Source: a virus. Taken from it: a stretch of DNA of 64,000 nt. The stretch lies in IMG/VR virus record IMGVR_UViG_3300020057_001232, positions 54,062-118,061 of that record. One strand, 5' to 3'. Under the pieces are notes generated by a model that had not been told where the DNA came from, did no database searches, and was given only the letters and a program-made list of their open reading frames with translations. The position numbers were made by a program, and so were the translations under genes. This document shows positions 60,431 through 64,000 of the stretch, one piece after another. Within the stretch, counting starts at the first letter, position 1. Every line of letters starts with the position of its first letter.

Positions 60431-60954
60431 AGCGTCAGGATCTTGAGTGTGGAAGCTGTTCATACGGCGAAGAGCGTTACTGCGACAACGACCAAAGCTA
60501 CGACGGCGATCCTTGCCCGTCATGTCAAAACGATATGTTTGTCAAAAACGAAGCTGCTGATGATGATGATGACTCTTATACTCCTGGCGAGCTTGAAAGC
60601 GAAACCATCTCGCTTACCGATAAGCTCATTAGGGTAACGCAGGGTCATTTCAAAAAAGGTGTTGGCGACAAAGAGATGAGCGTCATCTTAGGAGCGATGA
60701 TTTCCTACGTCGGAAACTCCTGCACTCAGATCTCCGAGGGCTTCTTGGGGATGCCTGAGACGGACGACCAAAGGGCAGCCTTAAAAATGCTTCAGACGGC
60801 GTACATCACTTCGGTACGGGAAGGTTTGGGGTCGGTCTTAGACCACCTCGGCACCTCCGTTCAAAACGCTACCATGCTTTTAGGCTTTCAACCGAGCGGA
60901 GCCGTGAAGATGGAAATGGTCGATAAGACCGTTGCCAAGGAGACGATGAATTGA
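60427..60954 (+). CDS. Zinc-ribbon hypothetical protein
   Basis: 175 aa. N-terminal LECGSCSYGEERYC and PCPSCQ form a zinc ribbon, followed by an Asp-rich linker (DDDDD) and a helical domain of ~110 residues. May bind nucleic acid or another protein; not recognised. Confidence 0.65.
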   Translation: MKRQDLECGSCSYGEERYCDNDQSYDGDPCPSCQNDMFVKNEAADDDDDSYTPGELESETISLTDKLIRVTQGHFKKGVGDKEMSVILGAMISYVGNSCTQISEGFLGMPETDDQRAALKMLQTAYITSVREGLGSVLDHLGTSVQNATMLLGFQPSGAVKMEMVDKTVAKETMN

Positions 60955-61256
60955 CCGAAGTCAAACGCCGCAAGGAAGAATTTTACTGTGACCCAGGTGG
61001 TGGCGGGTGCGGGATGTATTTCTCGACGTACCTCCGTGACAATATGAACGGTGCGTACACGATACAGTGTCCGAAGCCTGCTTGTAACCATAAGCACTTC
61101 CGTAAGATCGTAAACGGGCTCGTGACGACCGACAGAGACTACTCAGCTCAAAAGCACAACGAGATCTTGGTCGGTCTAGAAAGTACCCTGAGAGCAACCC
61201 CTTTCCACGCCTCGCCTGAAAATAAGCGCAGTGCTATGAGGGCTCTTAGGTCATGA
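60951..61256 (+). CDS. Small Cys/His zinc-binding protein
   Basis: 101 aa from TTG overlapping the previous stop. FYCDPGGGGCGMYF and QCPKPACNHKHF form a Cys4/His zinc site in the first half; the C-terminus is helical. Overlaps the next gene by ATGA. Confidence 0.65.
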   Translation: MTEVKRRKEEFYCDPGGGGCGMYFSTYLRDNMNGAYTIQCPKPACNHKHFRKIVNGLVTTDRDYSAQKHNEILVGLESTLRATPFHASPENKRSAMRALRS

Positions 61257-61663
61257 TGATCGTAAACCGTACCACAACGCAAATAGCTGAAAAACGGTTT
61301 GAAGAGTTCAAGGTCATCTTCGGCACGGCTCCGAAAGAAAACGTTGTCAAATTCTTTTCGGAGCTTAACTACCCCAAGCACGATACCGTCAACACGGGCA
61401 ATTCCTCACAAAACGATAAGCATACGTTCTCAAGGCTCCACCACCACAACGAGCCTGAGATCAGGCTTTGTCTCTCAAGCGTCAACGCACGCTTCGGGTT
61501 TAAGAAATACAACGACACCATTGAAGTGACGTTGGAACCTTACGAATTTATTATGATACCAGCCTTTACGCCGCACTACTTCATTGGTGACGGCGAATAC
61601 ATGCGTTTCTTTAAAGAGGACAGCAAAGGTTGGGAACCCCTTTTCGAGGAGATAGCAAAATGA
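61253..61663 (+). CDS. Cupin-fold protein, dioxygenase-like
   Basis: 136 aa. LHHHNEPEIRLCL gives the H-x-H...E metal motif of cupins and PAFTPHYF the last His; the pattern is like acireductone dioxygenase but shorter. It may bind iron or nickel. Substrate unknown. Confidence 0.6.
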   Translation: MMIVNRTTTQIAEKRFEEFKVIFGTAPKENVVKFFSELNYPKHDTVNTGNSSQNDKHTFSRLHHHNEPEIRLCLSSVNARFGFKKYNDTIEVTLEPYEFIMIPAFTPHYFIGDGEYMRFFKEDSKGWEPLFEEIAK

Positions 61664-62163
61664 ACCTCGCACCGATGATCGTTGAATGGGATGACAACCT
61701 CCCTAAAGAAGTCGAAGACGCCAAAAAGGTCTACCAAGCAGCTAGGGCTCAGCAGCGGACGATAACGACACTTGAAGGGGCTCTAATTGAGCACTTCCAC
61801 CCTCGGCTGTTAGGCTTTCGGATTGAAGGTCCGTCGCTGGCGTCTAACCAATTCGCTGCCCGCTTCTTCAACGAGACCGGCGACGAGACGCTAGTGTGGG
61901 ACTCCTCCGACTCCAAAGAAGTAAAAGAAGCGGCGGAACGCTTCACCAAATATTTGAATAAGGGCTACAGAGCCTTCGCCGTCAGTGCTGACGGTGCCCT
62001 CAAAAGGCAGATCACGCACTTCAATGCCGATCTTGAAGAGATCACCTTCGTAGAAGTTAGGTCGCAAGCAACCTTCACCGAGAAGGTCAAAGACTTCATC
62101 AAAGCCTTCGCACCGCTTCCTGCACCGGTTGTCCAAGTTCTTCCACCTACATATCCGGGGTAA
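61660..62163 (+). CDS. Hypothetical protein, 167 aa
   Basis: ATG 61660 overlaps the cupin stop with GGAGA upstream. Helical N-terminus, alpha/beta middle and Pro/Val-rich C-terminus. Possibly virion-associated, given the gene that follows. Confidence 0.6.
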   Translation: MNLAPMIVEWDDNLPKEVEDAKKVYQAARAQQRTITTLEGALIEHFHPRLLGFRIEGPSLASNQFAARFFNETGDETLVWDSSDSKEVKEAAERFTKYLNKGYRAFAVSADGALKRQITHFNADLEEITFVEVRSQATFTEKVKDFIKAFAPLPAPVVQVLPPTYPG

Positions 62164-62166
62164 CTT

Positions 62167-63117
62167 ATGGCTACCAATGCAAACCTTATGGTGTTCCCCG
62201 AAGTCGAAGCTCCGGCAAAATGGGCTGCGGTGGAAAAGCCGACCTACACTAAGGCATTCCCAACGCTTGACGGTAACGACCGCTTTTGGTCGTCTCTCAG
62301 TGGGACGGGGACTTCTGAGAATTTGCTGAAAATTTATACGGGACAAAACGGCTACACGGCTAGTACGGTGGGTGACGTAACGTGGAGCACGGGTGCTACT
62401 GCCGTTACAAGCAGTAGCCTTGGTAGGACGATCTCGATAGGTGACAAAATCGAATCGTGGATGACCGACAGCACTGGCAGCATTTCTCTTATCACAGGTG
62501 ATAGTGTTAGAATTGACGGCAGCCAAGTTATAATTACTAACGGAAGCCACTACAACTACATCTATGGTCCGTCACCTGTTCAACAGGCTTACCTTAGGCA
62601 GCAGCAGTTACGGCAAGCCATACGAAGCAACCTCCTCATCAGAGTTCGAGGGGGGAACCGTAGTGCTCTAGCTAACGGCGTCCCGCCTCAGGAGCTTAAA
62701 GCACGCAACACGTTGAGAGACATGCTGTCGGAAGCTGAGTACCGCCGTTACCTCACCAACAGCTTCATCATGGTTCGGGGAGCCTCTAACCGCTGGTACC
62801 AGATCTTCAACGACAGATCGCGTATTGTGCAGGTCTACGAAAAGAACGTGAAGGTTGGAACGCTTTGCATCCACACCCTCCGTGAGTGCCCACCTTCTGA
62901 CCACGTCATCAACATGAAGGTGCTCATCGAACTTGATGAGGCAGGCTTCCTGAAGCTTGGCAACTACCGTGACTTCACGAAGGACGCAGCCTTTTCTTTT
63001 GGCGTCACAGCAGATGGAGCTAGGCGAGAAGGTGAAGCTTTAGCCAAGTTTGCTCAAAGGCTTCGCGTCGAACTGCCATCGTTTACGATAAGGGAAGGAA
63101 TTTCTCTTGCCTGCTAA
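62167..63117 (+). CDS. Probable virion protein, 316 aa
   Basis: N-terminal ~130 residues are Thr/Ser/Gly-rich beta, like a fibre. The C-terminal ~180 (ARNTLRDMLSEAEYRRYL, VRGASNRWYQIF, LCIHTLRECPPSDHVI) resemble a module found in giant-phage and virus virion or enzyme proteins. Role unknown. Confidence 0.6.
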   Translation: MATNANLMVFPEVEAPAKWAAVEKPTYTKAFPTLDGNDRFWSSLSGTGTSENLLKIYTGQNGYTASTVGDVTWSTGATAVTSSSLGRTISIGDKIESWMTDSTGSISLITGDSVRIDGSQVIITNGSHYNYIYGPSPVQQAYLRQQQLRQAIRSNLLIRVRGGNRSALANGVPPQELKARNTLRDMLSEAEYRRYLTNSFIMVRGASNRWYQIFNDRSRIVQVYEKNVKVGTLCIHTLRECPPSDHVINMKVLIELDEAGFLKLGNYRDFTKDAAFSFGVTADGARREGEALAKFAQRLRVELPSFTIREGISLAC

Positions 63118-63346
63118 GACACCACAAGACTGCCTCCACTGCGAGGGTCTAGCGAAGTGCGTTAAGAGCCATATTACGAAGCTGTGGGATGTCTGCTGCA
63201 TTGAGTGCGGCATCTCGACGCCTCCCACTGACACCAAAGAACGAGCGCTCAGCGTTTGGAATAGAAAGGTGGGAGAGCCATGTTCGGAGGTGCGGTCACC
63301 GTTACGCCAGACTTCAAAGTCCAAAAGCAAATCAGTGCCCTTTTAA
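63107..63346 (+). CDS. Lar-like restriction-alleviation zinc protein
   Basis: Starts TTG, 79 aa. DCLHCEGL and DVCCIECGIST with ERALSVWNRK match the short Lar-type zinc proteins (CxxC...CxxCG...A...WNxR), found in phages and implicated in alleviating type I restriction. The tail after WNRK is low complexity and may not be in the original protein. Confidence 0.6.
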   Translation: MPAKTPQDCLHCEGLAKCVKSHITKLWDVCCIECGISTPPTDTKERALSVWNRKVGEPCSEVRSPLRQTSKSKSKSVPF

Positions 63347-63489
63347 AGGAGTCATCGTCACTTTCATATGGATGTTCTCGCCATCTGAAAGCCTAGGGAG
63401 TTGAGGACCATTCGTTCAAAGTAGTCATAACTTTCTCACGCATTGCGCCACCTGACGATCGCGTGGTCACAACCCTAGCTTCAAGATAA
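63280..63489 (+). pseudogene. Amber-interrupted small gene
   Basis: ATG 63280 follows GGGAG. 38 codons, then TAG at 63394-63396, then 30 further open codons of protein-like sequence (SFKVVITFSRIAPPDD) to TAA at 63487-63489, right before the AAAGGAG of the next gene. So the natural gene probably encoded 69 residues. Either a nonsense mutation, readthrough, or coincidence. No suppressor tRNA with CTA anticodon was seen. Confidence 0.45.
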
Positions 63490-63503
63490 AGGAGAATCAG
63501 CTT

Positions 63504-63818
63504 ATGAAGCTTTCGTCCCGTTTTTTCCGCACAAAAATGAAATACGTAATCGTCCGCACACAATCTGCCGGCGTCTTTGCTGGCGAGCTAGAGTCACGCA
63601 CAGGACAAGAGGTCGTCATGCGAAACGCTCGAAGGTTGTGGTACTGGTCCGGCGCGGCGAGTCTCAGTCAGCTCGCAGTGGACGGACCGCAATGCCCTTT
63701 AGATTGTAAATTCCCTGTCGCAGTCGAGCGCGTTGAGCTGCTACAGGCAGTCGAAATTTTAGACGTGACGCCGATTGCGCGTTTGGCGATTGAGAGCGTG
63801 CCGGTATGGAAACGATGA
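63504..63818 (+). CDS. DUF6948-like phage protein
   Basis: 104 aa with AAAGGAG upstream. KYVIVRTQSAGVFAGELESR and VVMRNARRLWYWSGAASLSQ match a short phage protein family remembered as DUF6948, function unknown. In known phages it is often followed by Gly-rich repeat proteins, as here. Confidence 0.75.
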   Translation: MKLSSRFFRTKMKYVIVRTQSAGVFAGELESRTGQEVVMRNARRLWYWSGAASLSQLAVDGPQCPLDCKFPVAVERVELLQAVEILDVTPIARLAIESVPVWKR

Positions 63819-64000
63819 CCGGCGAAGGCTACGGCTACGACTCCGGCGAAGGCTACGGCTTCGGCGAAGGCTTCGCCTTCGGCGAAGGCTCCGACTCCGG
63901 CGAAGGCTACGGCTTCGGCGAAGGCTCCGGCTTCGGCTCCGACTCCGGCGAAGGCTCCGGCTCCGGCTACGGCTCCGGCTCCGGCTTCGGCTCCGACTCC
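63815..64000 (+). CDS. Gly-rich repeat protein, partial (runs off window)
   Basis: Starts by ATGA overlap with the gene before. The 62 visible codons are open and encode short repeats: GEGYGF, GEGSGFG, GSDSGEG. The frame has no stop before the window ends, so the size is unknown. The composition (Gly every other residue, with Tyr/Phe/Ser/Asp/Glu) is typical of low-complexity, possibly beta-forming phage proteins. Confidence 0.7.
   Translation, partial: MTGEGYGYDSGEGYGFGEGFAFGEGSDSGEGYGFGEGSGFGSDSGEGSGSGYGSGSGFGSDS
63821..64000 (+). repeat. Degenerate hexamer repeats of GGCxxC type
   Basis: Nearly all of the last 180 bases are units such as GGCTAC, GGCTTC, GGCTCC, GGCGAA and GACTCC. The array continues past the window edge. 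Such repeats are prone to length changes and to assembly error. Confidence 0.85.

Noticed and set aside
63394-63396. Genome-wide amber recoding
   Set aside because: Other genes (e.g. 8023, 60121) use TAG as a proper stop with overlapping neighbours, and no CTA tRNA is present.

Overview
The window looks like part of a large tailed-phage (Caudoviricetes, probably jumbo-phage) genome. It carries a large terminase, many fibre-like virion proteins, a class I ribonucleotide reductase, DHFR, a MazG-like pyrophosphohydrolase, a RuvC-like nuclease, a tRNA CCA-adding enzyme, peptidyl-tRNA hydrolase and several tRNAs, packed as short overlapping genes in both directions. Lipoprotein signal peptides, an outer-membrane-like beta-barrel protein and a CarD-like protein suggest a Gram-negative host. 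No host or phage name can be assigned from the sequence alone.

Layout. 1-8 kb: a structured tRNA element, a ThiF-like protein, a MazG-like enzyme, a PcfJ-like protein, a GH114-type lipoprotein glycosidase and a nucleotidyltransferase. 8-15 kb (mainly minus strand): DHFR, a caspase-fold lipoprotein, a terminase large subunit interrupted by an intein in its Walker A motif, and a SprT-like protease. 15-16.5 kb (plus): a glycosyltransferase and an FkbM-type methyltransferase. 16.5-23 kb (minus): two long fibres, one with sixty-base tandem repeats, and probable neck or baseplate proteins. 23-37 kb (plus): a RuvC-like nuclease, a second PcfJ-like protein, a DNA-binding-repeat/phosphoesterase fusion, structural proteins, peptidyl-tRNA hydrolase 2 and an actin-like ATPase. 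36-48 kb (plus): a run of paralogous fibre proteins, a permuted NlpC/P60-like enzyme, a membrane glycosyltransferase and an outer-membrane-like protein. 48-51 kb: tRNAs, an AT-rich insertion and the CCA enzyme. 51-55.5 kb (minus): a possible 2-oxoglutarate oxygenase and the reductase genes nrdB and nrdA. 55.5-64 kb: a basic HTH protein, two permuted tRNAs, CarD-like, PEP-synthase-like, zinc-ribbon and cupin genes, and a glycine-rich repeat running off the end.

Main discovery: three copies (61-191 plus; 56975-57112 minus; 57544-57680 minus) of one structured RNA element that encloses a tRNA. Two nested helices change by compensating pairs between copies, while short single-stranded motifs (CCCC, ACAAGC, ACTTG) stay constant. 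In the two minus-strand copies the tRNA is circularly permuted: T-arm and acceptor 3' strand come first, a short loop closes the acceptor stem (UUCG in one copy), and the acceptor 5' strand, D-arm and anticodon arm follow. Such tRNAs need end joining and recutting. The phage's own CCA-adding enzyme would fit, since the permuted genes encode no CCA.

A second theme is four scattered copies of a hairpin resembling the right end of IS200/IS605-type elements with no transposase or TnpB gene nearby; one copy lies in frame inside a small gene.
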